This document shows positions 17,069-27,586 of a stretch of 64,000 bases of DNA, one piece after another (the stretch's first letter is position 1; every line of letters starts with the position of its first letter). The stretch is from Onthophagus taurus. Its lineage: Eukaryota > Arthropoda > Insecta > Coleoptera > Scarabaeidae. The notes beneath the pieces are model-generated. The model was not told the origin of the DNA. It was given only the letters and a program-made list of their open reading frames with translations, and made no database searches. The DNA is taken from assembly GCF_036711975.1 (NCBI RefSeq), contig NC_091975.1, forward strand, positions 14,820,501 to 14,884,500. The letters are read 5' to 3'. Both the position numbers and the translations under genes were made by a program.

Positions 17069-18944
17069 CATTAGAATCAACTTATATATTAAAAATCATT
17101 AGAATCAACTTAGATATTAAAAATCATTAGAATCAACTTAGATATTAAAAATCATTTGAATCAATTTAGATAATAAAAATCATTAGAATCAACATAGATA
17201 TTAAAAATCATTAGAATCAACTTAGATATTAAAAATCATTGGAATCAACTTTGATATTAAAAATCATTTGAATCAACTTACATATTAAAAATCATTAGAA
17301 TCAACTTAGATATTAAAAATCATTAGAATCAACTTATATATTAAAGATCATTAAAATCAACTTAGATATTAAAAATCATTAGAATCAACTTACTTATTAA
17401 CAATCATTAGAATCAACTTAGATATTAAAAATCATTAGAATCAACTTAGATATTAAAAATCATTAGAATCAACTTATATATTAAAAGTCATTAGAATCAA
17501 CTTACATATTAAAAATCATTAGAATCAACTCAGATATTAAAAATCATTAGAATCAACTTACATATTAAAAATCATTAAAATCAACTTACTTATTAACAAT
17601 CATTAAAATCAACTTCGATATTAAAAATCATTGGAATCAACTTAGATATTAAAAATCATTTGAATCAACTTATATATTAAGAATCATTAGAATCAACTTA
17701 GATATTAAAAATCATTAGAATCAACTTAGATATTAAAAATCATTAGAATCAACTTTGATATTAAAAATCATTAGAATCAATTTAGATATTAAAAATCATT
17801 AGAATCAGCTTAGATATTAAAAATCATTAGAATCAACTTACATATTAAAAATCATTAGAATCAACTTAGATATTAACAATCATTTGAATCAACTTAGATA
17901 TTAAAAATCATTAGAATCAACTTAGATATTAAAAATCATTAGAATCAACTTAGATATTAAAAATCATTAGAATCAAGTTACTTATTAACAATCATTAGAA
18001 TCAACTTAGATATTAAAAATCATTATAATCAACTTATACATTAAAAATCATTAGAATCAACTTTGATATTAAAAATCATTAGAATCAATTTAGATATTAA
18101 AAATCATTAGAATCAGCTTAGATATTAAAAATCATTAGAATCAACTTATATATTAAGAATCATTAGAATCAACTTAGATATTAAAAATCATTAGAATCAA
18201 CTTAGATATTAAAAATCATTAGAATCAACTTTGATATTAAAAATCATTAGAATCAATTTAGATATTAAAAATCATTAGAATCAGCTTAGATATTAAAAAT
18301 CATTAGAATCAACTTACATATTAAAAATCATTAGAATCAATTTAGATATTAAAAATCATTAGAAGCAACTTACATATTAAAAATCATTAGAATCAACTTA
18401 CATATTAAACATCATTAGAATCAATTTAGATATTACAAATCATTAGAATCAACTTAGATATTAAAAATCATTTGAATCAACTTAGATAATAAAAATCATT
18501 AGAATCAACTTACATATTAAAAATCATTAGAATCAACTTAGATATTAAAAATCATTAGAATCAACTTATATATTAAAGATCATTAAAATCAACTTAGATA
18601 TTAAAAATCATTAGAATCAACTTACTTATTAACAATCATTAGAATCAACTTAGATATTAAAAATCATTAGAATCAACTTAGATATTAAAAATCATTAGAA
18701 TCAACTTATATATTAAAAGTCATTAGAATCAACTTACATATTAAAAATCATTAGAATCAACTCAGATATTAAAAATCATTAGAATCAACTTACATATTAA
18801 AAATCATTAAAATCAACTTACTTATTAACAATCATTAAAATCAACTTCGATATTAAAAATCATTGGAATCAACTTAGATATTATAAATCATTAGAATCAA
18901 ATTATATATTAAAAATCATTAGAATCAAATTATATATTAAAAAT

Positions 18945-19478
18945 CATGATGTTAATAATTTCGAATGACTGTTAATAAGTAAGTTGATTCTAATGATTTT
19001 TAATATCTATGTTGATTCTAATAATTTTTAATATGTAAGTTGATTCTAATGATTGTCAATATGTAAGTTGATTCTAATGATTTTTAATATGTATGTATGT
19101 TGATTTTAATGATTTTCAATATGTAAGTTGATTCTAATGATTGTCAATATGTAAGTTGATTCTAATGATTTTTAATATGTATGTATGTTGATTCTAATGA
19201 TTTTTAATATGTATGTATGTTGATTCTAATGATTTTTAATATGTAAGTTGATTCTAATGATTTTTAATATCTAAGTTGATTCTAATGATTTTTAATATGT
19301 AAGTTGATTCTAATGATTGTCAATATGTAAGTTGATTCTAATGATTTTTAATATGTATGTATGTTGATTCTAATGATTTTAATATGTATGTATGTTGATT
19401 CTAATGATTTTTAATATGTAAGTTGATTCTAATGATTTTTAATATCGAAGTTGATTCTAATGATTTTTAATATGTAAT
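18945..19478. repeat. Terminal inverted run of the satellite
   Basis: Fifth spacer copy. Here the orientation does not flip back: inverted units continue to the array edge, with TATGTATGT expansions between some units. The array therefore ends in reverse orientation, as does the second array at 33134-33766. Confidence 0.9.
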
Positions 19479-19804
19479 AATGAAAATAATATTTAATATG
19501 TATAATCTAAATGATTGTCCTTCATTTAGATTCAATGAATACGAAGTTAGCACATGATTTGGAACATTTAAAAAAAGAAAGTTTTAGTATAAAAGTTGTA
19601 GCAAATTTAATTTAAAATTAATTTCAGGAAATTGCCTTTTTTTGCTCCCGTAATTTTTTGCTGTTTCAGTCTGTAATAGCTGCCTTGAGCAGTTTTTGAG
19701 CAGCCTTGAGTATCGTTTTGTGTGTGGATTAGATTCGAGAAAATATTGGCCCACTATAAGTAATTAGCAAACCTTTGACATTTGAGTTTATATTATTTTT
19801 GCAG

Positions 19805-20649
19805 ATTATAATTAATTTTAAAGAAAAACTGGGAGAGCTTCAAAACCTTAAAATACAAGAACTGGAAAAATTGAACAATGCAATGAAAGAATTAAATGCT
19901 GCCAAGGCAGATGTAACACTTTCTAAATATTTTGTATTTATGAAATTTATTATGTTTTTTTATAGCTTGAGGAACAATTGGAAAGTCTAAAGAAAAGTGT
20001 AGAAGAACAGATTCTAATCAATCAGGAATTGGAGCAGACAAAAAATGAAAAAACCAACAATCACTCTAAAGTAAAAAATGAACAAAAACCAGTATAATTA
20101 ATACCATGTTAATTAATGTTCTTTTTAGCAAACTAAAGAAATGCAAAAACATCTTGAAGATAAACAGAAAAAAAAGGTTGATTGTCTAAGAAGGGTTGAA
20201 GATTTACAAGATAATCTTATTGCTCTTGAAGGAAATATAGAAACATTGATAAAAAAGTCAGTTTAAGCTTTTTATAAATCATCAATACCATTTTTTTTTG
20301 TTTTAGAGAAGAAAAGCTGAACAATCATCGGAATGAATGTCAGGAGCAGGGTTTTGCATTTCTTAATGATGTTTTAGAAAGATTGGCTAAGGATGCGTTG
20401 GAAGTAGTGGTAAGTTTTTTAGATTTAAAAAGTTTTTTTTAATTATTTTTAAAATGAAACTTTTTGTTTAAGAGGGCAGTTAATGATGGTCGTGGACAAT
20501 TTGATGAAGTTGTAAAAAATACGTCAGTGTTTGGATGTCTGCATAAAACTTTTAGAAGAACAGGAGGATGGATGAGTAGGATACAAGTTACTAAGTACTG
20601 GGTTTATTTGTATAAAGTCTATTTTATATGCTCTATAATCTTGGAGTAA
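19805..20649 (+). CDS. 3' part of an unidentified coiled-coil gene, five exons
   Basis: Five coding blocks are separated by short AT-rich introns with canonical ends: 19805-19912, 19966-20070, 20129-20256, 20307-20409 and from 20473. The reading frame is kept across every junction (GT donors at 19913, 20071, 20257, 20410; AG acceptors just before each exon). The joined protein is rich in Glu, Lys, Leu and Gln with heptad spacing, so a long coiled coil is expected (about residues 1-150), followed by a short Gly/Arg-rich tail. The last exon end is uncertain; the frame stops at 20649. A further exon may lie at 19530-19585 (MNTKLAHDLEHLKKE). Upstream exons are missing or lie beyond the satellite. 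I do not recognise the family. The clean splice frames argue that it is or recently was a real gene. Confidence 0.6.
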
Positions 20650-21462
20650 GATTCAGCAACTAATTTAAATCTCATCTTCAACTGAAGTTAGATTCCAAGC
20701 TTAAAATATGAATATAAATTTTTCTACATATTTAATATTTTCAGTCCTTTCAAACTTTATAACAAAAATCAGGTTATTAATTTTTCTCTAAAGGTGCAAA
20801 AAAAACAACTGATAACTCAAAGTTAGCGTTTATCCTTAACGGTAAAAATTGTAGCGTCTCGGCCGTAAATGACCTTGACTTCCAGGTTTTAGACCCAGCA
20901 GAGATATATCTTTAATCCCTCAATATACAATACTTACTTTTATGATATGAATTTACGAATTGAGAGAATTAATAGCTTGCGGCTGAGGTTACAAAAAGTA
21001 TATTGATTTTTGAAATTACCTTTGTTTATTTACTAGCTACAAGAATAAAACGTACAGCGATTCTAAAATTGGTCATTTCGTATTTCAAAATTCTCTCATT
21101 AGTGGTTGACAACAGGTTAACAGGTTTTATTGAACATGTTTTTAACATTGATAAACGTAAGAAATTGAAAAAAAGTTAATAAATAAATCACAACTAAATC
21201 ACTAAGAATTCTATAATAATCACATTTTATTATACTTTTATAAAATTTGACTAAACTATAATTAATAATGAAACAAATAACTTTTTAAATATAAGAAAAT
21301 TGAAGTGTAGTTACTAATATGACTAAGAAATGAAAGATAAATGAAAATTCTAATATAAAAACTTTATAAGTAGCAATGTTACAAGGTATTAATTAACATA
21401 TTATATAAAAAAGGAAACTATATTGTCAGATTTGATTAAATTATCCATCAGCAAGCTTTGTT
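20650..21462. other. AT-rich spacer, nothing recognised
   Basis: No ORF with recognisable similarity, and no clear repeat. Several A/T runs. It lies between the coiled-coil gene and the foldback element. Confidence 0.6.
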
Positions 21463-21976
21463 TAAGTCAATTAAATAAAACAAAAATTTTCCTCTTTCTT
21501 GCTATTTATTTTATTATGCTTCTAAATCGATTTCGAGGAAACAATCCTCATCTTCAGTAGAATTGTCAGTTTAGTTGAAAAAATATATTAATCATCAAAA
21601 TTTAACACATCCTCCAAATTTAACTTCATCTTTTTTTTTTTTTTTTATCCAAACTTGAAAATTTCTTACTTTAATAATTGAACAAATATAATAGAATATC
21701 AAATTTAAAACGAAAAGTTAAAATACACTTAAAACAAAATCTAAAATAATATAAAACAAAACACGCGTTTACACTTGCCAAAAGATACGAAAAATGAATC
21801 TTGATATCATTCATTTTTCGTATCTTGGATGTGTTAAATTTTGATGATTAATATATTTTTTCAACTAAACTGACAATTCTACTGAAGATGAGGATTGTTT
21901 CCTCGAAATCGATTTAGAAGCATAATAAAATAAATAGCAAGAAAGAGGAAAATTTTTGTTTTATTTAATTGACTTA
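21463..21976. mobile_element. Foldback/MITE-like element with 150-bp inverted arms
   Basis: The left arm 21463-21612 reads TAAGTCAATTAAATAAAAC onward and is matched almost perfectly, in reverse complement, by 21827-21976. Between the arms lies a spacer of about 214 bp whose right part contains a second perfect hairpin (18-bp arms 21782-21799 and 21809-21826). A 12-bp direct repeat TATATTGTCAGA lies close to both outer sides (about 21420 and 21976) and could be part of a target duplication, though it is not flush on the left. No coding capacity. Class uncertain: a non-autonomous DNA transposon or foldback element. Confidence 0.8.
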
Positions 21977-22089
21977 TATTGTCAGAGGTATCATTTTATT
22001 TAAATCTTTTTAATACGGAAGGTAATCAACCGATTTTATGATACGGTTTAAAAATATTTGAGATTCCATCTAATAAACACATATCTGTT

Positions 22090-22763
22090 GTCATGGGTCC
22101 CCAAAATACATATTAAGTGATAGAGGAACAGTATTTTTATCTCACACCGTCACGGAAATTTTAAAATTAATGGGAATAGAAGGTACTTACACAACGGCGT
22201 ATAAACCATCTACAAATGGATTAACAGAAAGAGCAAATAAAACGATGGTAGATATGATTAGTTTGTATACGTCTACGTCACAAAAAGATTGGGATGTATT
22301 TCTTCCTCATTGTGTATTCGCCTATAACACTTCAAGGCAAGAATCGACTCAGTTTAGTCCTTTTCAATTGGTGTATGGTAGAGAGCCAGTACTTCCTACT
22401 GATGCTCAACTCAGAGTAGAAATGACGACAGAATTTGCTATACAAAATCAGGATGTAATCCAAAAAATTAGGGACGAGGCACGTGAGAACCTAAAGTTAA
22501 AACAAGAAAAAGACAAAGAGCGCTACGATGAACGGCATAGAGAAGTTAACTTTGACATAGGACAAAAGGTTAGACTAAGAACACCCTTGAGACAAGTAGG
22601 AAAATCCGATAAGCTTCAACCTAAATATTTCGGACCCTACACAATTGTTGAAAGACGTAATAGTTTAAACTATGTTGTAGAATCTGGTTCTGGAGCTAAA
22701 CGTAAAAGAGACGTAGTTCACGTATCGCGCCTCGCTCCCTATTACGACCAATGGGAACCATAA
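22090..22763 (+). pseudogene. Ty3/gypsy integrase, C-terminal part
   Basis: An open frame from about 22090 to the stop at 22763 carries the second half of a retroviral-type integrase: SDRGT (second catalytic Asp), TTAYKPSTNGLTERANKT (region of the catalytic Glu), the FSPFQLVYGR motif, and a C-terminal DNA-binding part with LQPKYFGPYTIVER. The zinc-binding domain, first Asp, reverse transcriptase and gag are missing, so it is 5'-truncated. It is followed closely by an envelope-like frame, the order seen in insect errantiviruses. Inactive on its own. Confidence 0.88.
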
Positions 22764-22870
22764 ATGAAAAGAGTTTGGATATCTCATATCTAAACTATTC
22801 TGTAGGGCTTCTCAAACATACATATATAAAACAGGGTTATTTTGTTTGTTGTTACTGTTAAGGAATTAAG

Positions 22871-23579
22871 TTGTTATGTTTACAGAAAACGAAAAAAAAC
22901 GTCCCACAATTAATGATGTACTGGGTAATTTGGGAAATCATCCGCGTATTTATGGTGGCTACCGTTGGAAAAGCAATACAAAGAACCCCAATACAACGTA
23001 GAATCATTAAACCATATTCCAGGCCTCATGTACAAAAAATTAGGTATGATCAACGTTGTTCAGATGTATTGGAATGTAGTAACTCATATAGATTTTCAAA
23101 ATTATGACCGAAATTTTGCATTAATTCAAGTTAACTTACACGCTATTATGAAGGTCTGTTCACAAAACCACTCGGAAATACAAAATGTTTGCGCCAGTCA
23201 TGTTAGCGCGCTAAATCGCACGGTACACAAGATTGAATGGGAAAAATCCCTGATTCCCAATTTGGTAGGGCATGCACGTGTAAAACGTGGATATTTTGAC
23301 GGTATCGGTAAGCTTTCTAAAACACTCTTTGGCACTCTTTCTACCGACGATGCTGATCATTTCGAATCTTTAATAACTCAAGTTACAAACAAACAAGTTA
23401 AAACCGAAAACTTATTAGGTGAGCAGACTTCAATAATTAAATCTACTATTCAAAATGTAAACAAAACTCTGAATCATGTTGAAGAGAATGAAAAAATAAT
23501 AGAAAATAATTTAAAGAAATTGCAAATATTACATAATATCGCGTTTAAAACGGAAAACCTTCGCCGGTTAGCCTGAACT
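22871..23579 (+). pseudogene. F-like envelope (errantivirus env) remnant, truncated
   Basis: Two overlapping frames (from 22871, and 22965-23576) cover an envelope-type gene directly after integrase. The downstream frame has a basic furin-like site (RVKR) followed by a Gly/Phe-rich hydrophobic stretch (GYFDGIGKLSKTLFGTL), then a heptad-rich helix. That is the layout of the F-like fusion proteins of gypsy-type errantiviruses and baculoviruses. The frame stops after about 100 residues of the post-cleavage part, so most of the ectodomain and the membrane anchor are absent. The N-terminal part is in a different frame. A dead fossil copy; assignment from motif layout and position. Confidence 0.75.
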
Positions 23580-24338
23580 AAGTAGGGCTACCTTACGTCC
23601 ATGATGACCAATGGTTTCCAAAAAGCTCACCCTCAACAACCAATTACGACCCTTAAGACGCTTGTGATATCCAAATTGACCATTTACCGACGCTTAATTG
23701 AAAAAATTAAATAAAATAAATAACCAAAAGAACGAAGTGGATAATAATAACCTCAAATTAAATTAATTGCGAGATGGAGAAGAATGTTTAGGTTAAGATA
23801 GATTAAGATAAGCACGGTGTTAAAGCTTTGGTGGCAAAGCCGGGTTTGTTTTTTGTTTTTCTTTTAGTTTTGTTACTGTAGCTTCAAATATGCTGGGGCA
23901 TATTTGGCCCAGCGGGGGGTAAACCCACGAAAAGTTTTAACACCGATATAAAACAATATTTTATCGAGGATTATTGTAAGACAATCGCTGGTATGTAATT
24001 AGATAATGCTTTATCAGCGTCGCGAGGGAACGACGAACTGCCCGATGGCGGGGGCGCCTCGGAAGAATACGAGTGATTGTCCGGGAGTTGGGAGTAAGAA
24101 GCGGTTAAGTTCGGTGGTAATAAAAAGACTTAAAAGTTATCGGTGATACCGTTTTTTGATTTCCAACCCGAATATCTTCCCGACGTCCGGAATACTAAAA
24201 CTCAGTACGAAACACGGTAAGTACCTTTACTATTATATTCAGATTAGAAGGGTTAGCTAGCGTTGGTACCTTCGCAATAAGAATTCAAGCGAGTAGCTAG
24301 GAGCAACTACCCCCCTGAACCAAGGGCGAAACGTGACA
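23580..24338 (+). mobile_element. Probable 3' end and LTR of the errantivirus-like element
   Basis: No coding frame. A purine run AGCGGGGGG at 23911-23919 could be the polypurine tract priming plus-strand synthesis. An AATAAA signal lies at 24119-24124. The region ends exactly where similarity to the P1 integrase begins (24339), which suggests this retroelement inserted into, or recombined with, P1. No second LTR is in the window, so the LTR limits cannot be set. Confidence 0.4.
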
Positions 24339-25062
24339 CTATTTTAAATAACTCACTGGTCCAGTTGGGTAAATATCCCTTATCGAAGACATGCTTATGC
24401 TTGCTAATGCGAACAACATCTCCAACATTAAAGTTTCTTTTACCAGCAATTTTAATATGATTGTACACTGTATTGAGAAGTTTATTTTTTACAGATTTCG
24501 AATTTATTTGAGATGGTTTTATTTTCGTGGTTGAATGCTTTGAATTGTTATATTGAGTTGTAATAGCATCCAATAAGTGTAACCATTTATGATTTCCGTA
24601 AAGACTAAACATTTTATACAACTTTTGTTTTATGGTTCTAATTACGCGTTCAGCTATTGCAGCCTTCATTACGCTATACGTTGAATAATGATTAATTTTA
24701 AATTCCATCATCAACTTTTTGAAGTGTGTATTGTAAAATTCCTTTCCCTGATCTGTTTGTAGATTTTTAGGTACACGACCTTCACAGAGAATTGAACGTA
24801 ACGCGTGTATTACATCCGTTGAAGATTTATTTTTTAACGGACGCATCCAGAGATACTTTAAAAAACAATCGATAACCACTAAGATGTATTTATGTCCAAC
24901 ATTGATTTTACCAAATTCAATCATTTCAATAAGATCAGCTTACCATAAATCATCGATCCCCCTCAGTATAGTTCTTCGTCTAGGAAATAAACGTCTAGCG
25001 GGACAATGAAGTTCTTCAACTATAGTTTGTTTCGCTTTCGATACCTGCATTATTGAGCTCAT
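24339..25062 (-). pseudogene. P1 integrase, Polinton/Maverick type, truncated with a nonsense codon
   Basis: The minus-strand frame starts at the ATG at 25060-25062 and is closely similar to the intact-core copy at 61616-62528. It shows VVIDCF (first catalytic Asp), LQTDQGKEFY (second Asp), and AERVIRTIKQ (Glu region), then ISKHKHVFDKGYLPNWTSELFKIV from the C-terminal part. A TAA stop at 24940-24942 replaces the Gln codon (CAG) present in the P2 copy, within DLW-Q-ADLIE. The 3' end is cut off at 24339, so the C-terminal chromodomain is lost. Inactive. The family is the DDE integrase of Polinton-like elements (close to C. elegans F54H12.3-type proteins). Confidence 0.85.
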
Positions 25063-25072
25063 GGATTAGGTC

Positions 25073-25240
25073 TTACTTTTTTTTCTCTAATATATCTAGT
25101 CGTGAATTTATAGTGCTTTCCATATCAAGTAGACGATCTGCAACACCCTGTATCCCATTTCGAAGATTTGTTGTGAGTATATCAAATGAATTTAAATTAG
25201 TGTTGTATGATTTTGTTAGAGTTGTAATTTGCTGACCAAT
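25073..25240 (-). pseudogene. P1 coiled-coil gene, C-terminal remnant
   Basis: The minus-strand frame immediately upstream of the integrase ends in SRLDILEKK, the same ending as the coiled-coil gene upstream of the P2 integrase (62545-63154). Only about 50 codons are similar (SFDILTTNLRNGIQGVADRL and onward). The frame runs on to 25330 but there overlaps the capsid-like gene on the other strand, so the two were joined by a deletion or rearrangement near 25240. Role unknown. Confidence 0.55.
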
Positions 25241-26432
25241 AATTCGATCGCTAGAGAAGAAGTGCATAGTTATCATCCCTCCACAAATTCTTTTCAAAAT
25301 AACGATATATTCACCATTGAATTGAACCAAGAAGATGTTTTATTTTCGTTCTTCGAAAGTTATATACGTATTGAGGGAGGTTGCAAAGAAAAATTAAACG
25401 ATCCAACTGATACTATCCAGCTAACGCACAACTTACCAACATATCTATTTGAGTATATCGCATTTGAGCATAACGGTACTGAAATCGAACGGGTACGTGA
25501 ACCCGGTTTAACATCATTGATTCGAACCCTACTTCAACAAAACGAAGAGGAACGCAAATCTTTAGAAATAGCTGGTTTAAAATGGCCACCCGAAGGAAAT
25601 TTGCCTACAGTTAGTGCGAACAAGGATTTCACGTTTCAAATCCCATTAAGTCATATTTTCGGATTATTTAGAGACTATAATCACGTTATGAGAGGTCGCT
25701 TCAAATTTAGATTTGTTAGAAGTCGTACTGACTCCAATTGTTATAAATCTACATCAAAAGCCGATTCTAGCACCGCAGAGTTTACTGTAAAAACGGTTAC
25801 ATTGTTGGCGAAACACGTGTACCCAAGCCCATCTATAAAGATGAAGCTGTTAGATGGCTTAAATAAAAACGCAAACATTCCCGTACCGTTTCGGAAGTGG
25901 TCTTTTTATGAGCTACCTTCAATGAGGAAGGGAAATAAAGAGATTTGGTCGGTCACGTCAACAACTAACAGAGGTAGACCTCAATACGTTATAGTTGCAT
26001 TCCAAACCAATCGAAAGGATCAGCCGAATTCAGATTGTACACTTTTCGATCACTTGAACATTATAGATCTTAAAGTATATCTAAACTCATACTGCTATCC
26101 ATTCGAGTTGATGAATTTGGAGTTTGCGAAAAAAAATTATGTTGAACTATGTGTATAAAATGTATACTGAATTTCAACCGTATATTTGGGAAACATCTCG
26201 AAAACAACCTATAATGAATTTCGCAACCTTTAAAAAGAGACCTTTATTGGTGGTGGATACCACTAAGAATAACGATGAAGAAGCCGCCCCATCCGCATCA
26301 TGTGAGGTGCGTATCGAAATTCAAAGCGGTAAAGATTTTCCGCCTGATACAAAAGCATACTGTATACTACTTCAAGAATCCATGTATACGTACAAACCTT
26401 TGAGTGGGGAGGTATCTGTAATTATAAATTAA
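25229..26432 (+). pseudogene. Double-jelly-roll capsid-like protein gene, frameshifted
   Basis: Frame 25229-26158 followed by frame 26124-26432 covers about 400 residues. Recognisable parts are the N-terminal HSYHPSTNSFQNNDIF, the SYIRIEGG turn, IPLSHIFGLFRDYNHVMRG, IRSRTD-like FVRSRTDSNCY, and FRKWSFYELPS. The pattern matches insect and cnidarian double-jelly-roll-like proteins, homologues of the major capsid proteins of Polinton/adinto-type elements. There is no ATG at the start: the N-terminus is lost at the junction with the antisense coiled-coil gene. A one-base shift near 26148-26155 breaks the chain (…VELCV stop; continuing YKMYTEFQPYIW in the next frame). Capsid assembly role inferred from family; this copy is disabled unless the shift is a sequencing error. 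Confidence 0.7.
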
Positions 26433-26449
26433 ATTACAGATGAGATCAT

Positions 26450-26962
26450 ATGTTAGTTTACAATATGAAGTTCAAAATCGCGCTTGTAGACGTCCAGGGG
26501 TTTTACATCAATTCTAAATTCGAAGTTAAAGAATTTACTCTTCTGGATATCACCACCGACTACATAATATATTTACACTTAAAAGCTAGTATACCATTTC
26601 AACAATTAAACGTTCGAGATCAAAGATCAGTGAGATATTTGGAACGCAACCATCATAGGTTGCTATATAACGATGGGTGGATAAATCAATCAGAAGGTCT
26701 AAATGTAATTGATACCTTAATTTCCTCCTACGATCAAATATTTGTTAAGGGAAATCAAAAGAAGCAGTTTTTGAAAACACGTAACAGCAATTCAACACTA
26801 ACGGATATTGCGTTAGAATTTGCGGAAGAGGATGAGACTAAATTAAATTCATCCACCAATCAATGTTGGTTCCACACCGGCTCTCCAGCTGTATGTTCAC
26901 AAAACAATGTATTAATTTTACACAAATTTTTATATAATTACAATAATGTTACTTGTATTTAA
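26450..26962 (+). CDS. 170-residue protein of the P1 element, unknown function
   Basis: ATG at 26450, only 18 bases after the capsid-like stop, same strand: likely the same transcription unit. Conserved-looking parts are ALVDVQGFYI near the N-terminus, KEFTLLDI, RYLERNHHRLLYNDGW, YDQIFVKGNQKKQFL, and a Cys/His-containing C-terminus (CWFHTGSPAVCSQNNVLIL). I associate this layout with proteins that accompany double-jelly-roll genes in insect and cnidarian elements. The early Asp and Glu residues and the middle Asp could fit an RNase H/DEDD-exonuclease-like fold, but that is speculation. The frame is intact. Confidence 0.6.
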   Translation: MLVYNMKFKIALVDVQGFYINSKFEVKEFTLLDITTDYIIYLHLKASIPFQQLNVRDQRSVRYLERNHHRLLYNDGWINQSEGLNVIDTLISSYDQIFVKGNQKKQFLKTRNSNSTLTDIALEFAEEDETKLNSSTNQCWFHTGSPAVCSQNNVLILHKFLYNYNNVTCI

Positions 26963-27110
26963 GTTGTAAATATAATTTTTAAATAAAAAATTGATTGTAG
27001 TTTTATTATTATAATAGTTGTAAAATTTATTGGGAGAGGGTGGGGGGTGTGAGATATATCATATAATTAAAAAATAAATGTATTCAGTTTACAACTGAAT
27101 TTGATGAAAT

Positions 27111-27401
27111 ATGAATGTTAACACTGGGTGTGAAATTTCTGAAAGCCCTTACTGGGTATCAATTAATAAACAATGGGAGAAGTTTCGTGATAATATAGAG
27201 AAAGAAAATAAATTTATTGGTGAAACCTTATATTCCATCGATAGATTTAACATAAAAGTTGGTATTAGTGTGGCGAGAGGTTTTATAACATGTGTGAAAT
27301 TGATTTTTAAATCTTGGAATGATGTAGAATCGAAATCACATATACTCTCTTTTCTACGTGAAGATTGGGAACAATTGATTAATGCCCGCTCATATATGTA
27401 A
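27111..27401 (+). CDS. 96-residue hypothetical protein of P1
   Basis: ATG at 27111, intact frame, same strand as the capsid-like gene. Sequence starts MNVNTGCEISESPYW and ends with a strand-strand-helix pattern (ITCVKLIFKSW … LSFLREDWEQLINAR). A beta region followed by a helix with EW.xL spacing faintly recalls the PC4/p15 single-strand-DNA-binding fold; this is weak. It could equally be a short capsid accessory protein. Probably the last gene of P1 before AT-rich DNA. Confidence 0.4.
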   Translation: MNVNTGCEISESPYWVSINKQWEKFRDNIEKENKFIGETLYSIDRFNIKVGISVARGFITCVKLIFKSWNDVESKSHILSFLREDWEQLINARSYM

Positions 27402-27586
27402 TATGAGCGGGCTTCGGTATTATTATGTAATGTTTATTATTAAATGTTTATTAATACTTTTATTGGGTTGATTGGGGGGGAAATTAAATTGTGTTATTAT
27501 TATTTTCCTGCATATTCCCAAGTTCCTGCGCACGCGCATTCAGGAGTTGTGAGGCGCGCCTTTATGCGTTCAACGCGCCATCTTTC

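Larger units (their letters stand above)
1..19478. repeat. 28-bp minisatellite array with higher-order structure
   Basis: The whole stretch is built from a unit of about 28 bp containing ATTAGAATCAACTTAGAT followed by an A-rich spacer, roughly 680 copies, with single-base variants (CATATT, GATAAT, TACATT, TTGAAT). Variant patterns recur over long distances, so the array grew by duplicating multi-kilobase blocks; for example the segment near 5420 recurs near 6596, 1176 bp or 42 units later. The unit is not a multiple of three and is rich in stops, so it is not coding. It starts before the window. Function unknown; typical of heterochromatic or subtelomeric satellite DNA, or of foldback-transposon arms. 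Confidence 0.97.

Noticed and set aside
1-19478. Regular repeats suggesting a CRISPR array
   Set aside because: There are no unique spacers between repeats; units are directly tandem with point variants, and the surrounding DNA is eukaryotic.
26124-26160. Independent start for the second capsid-like frame
   Set aside because: The frame begins with TTG, not ATG, and the sequence is a seamless continuation of the first frame, so a frameshift is the better reading.
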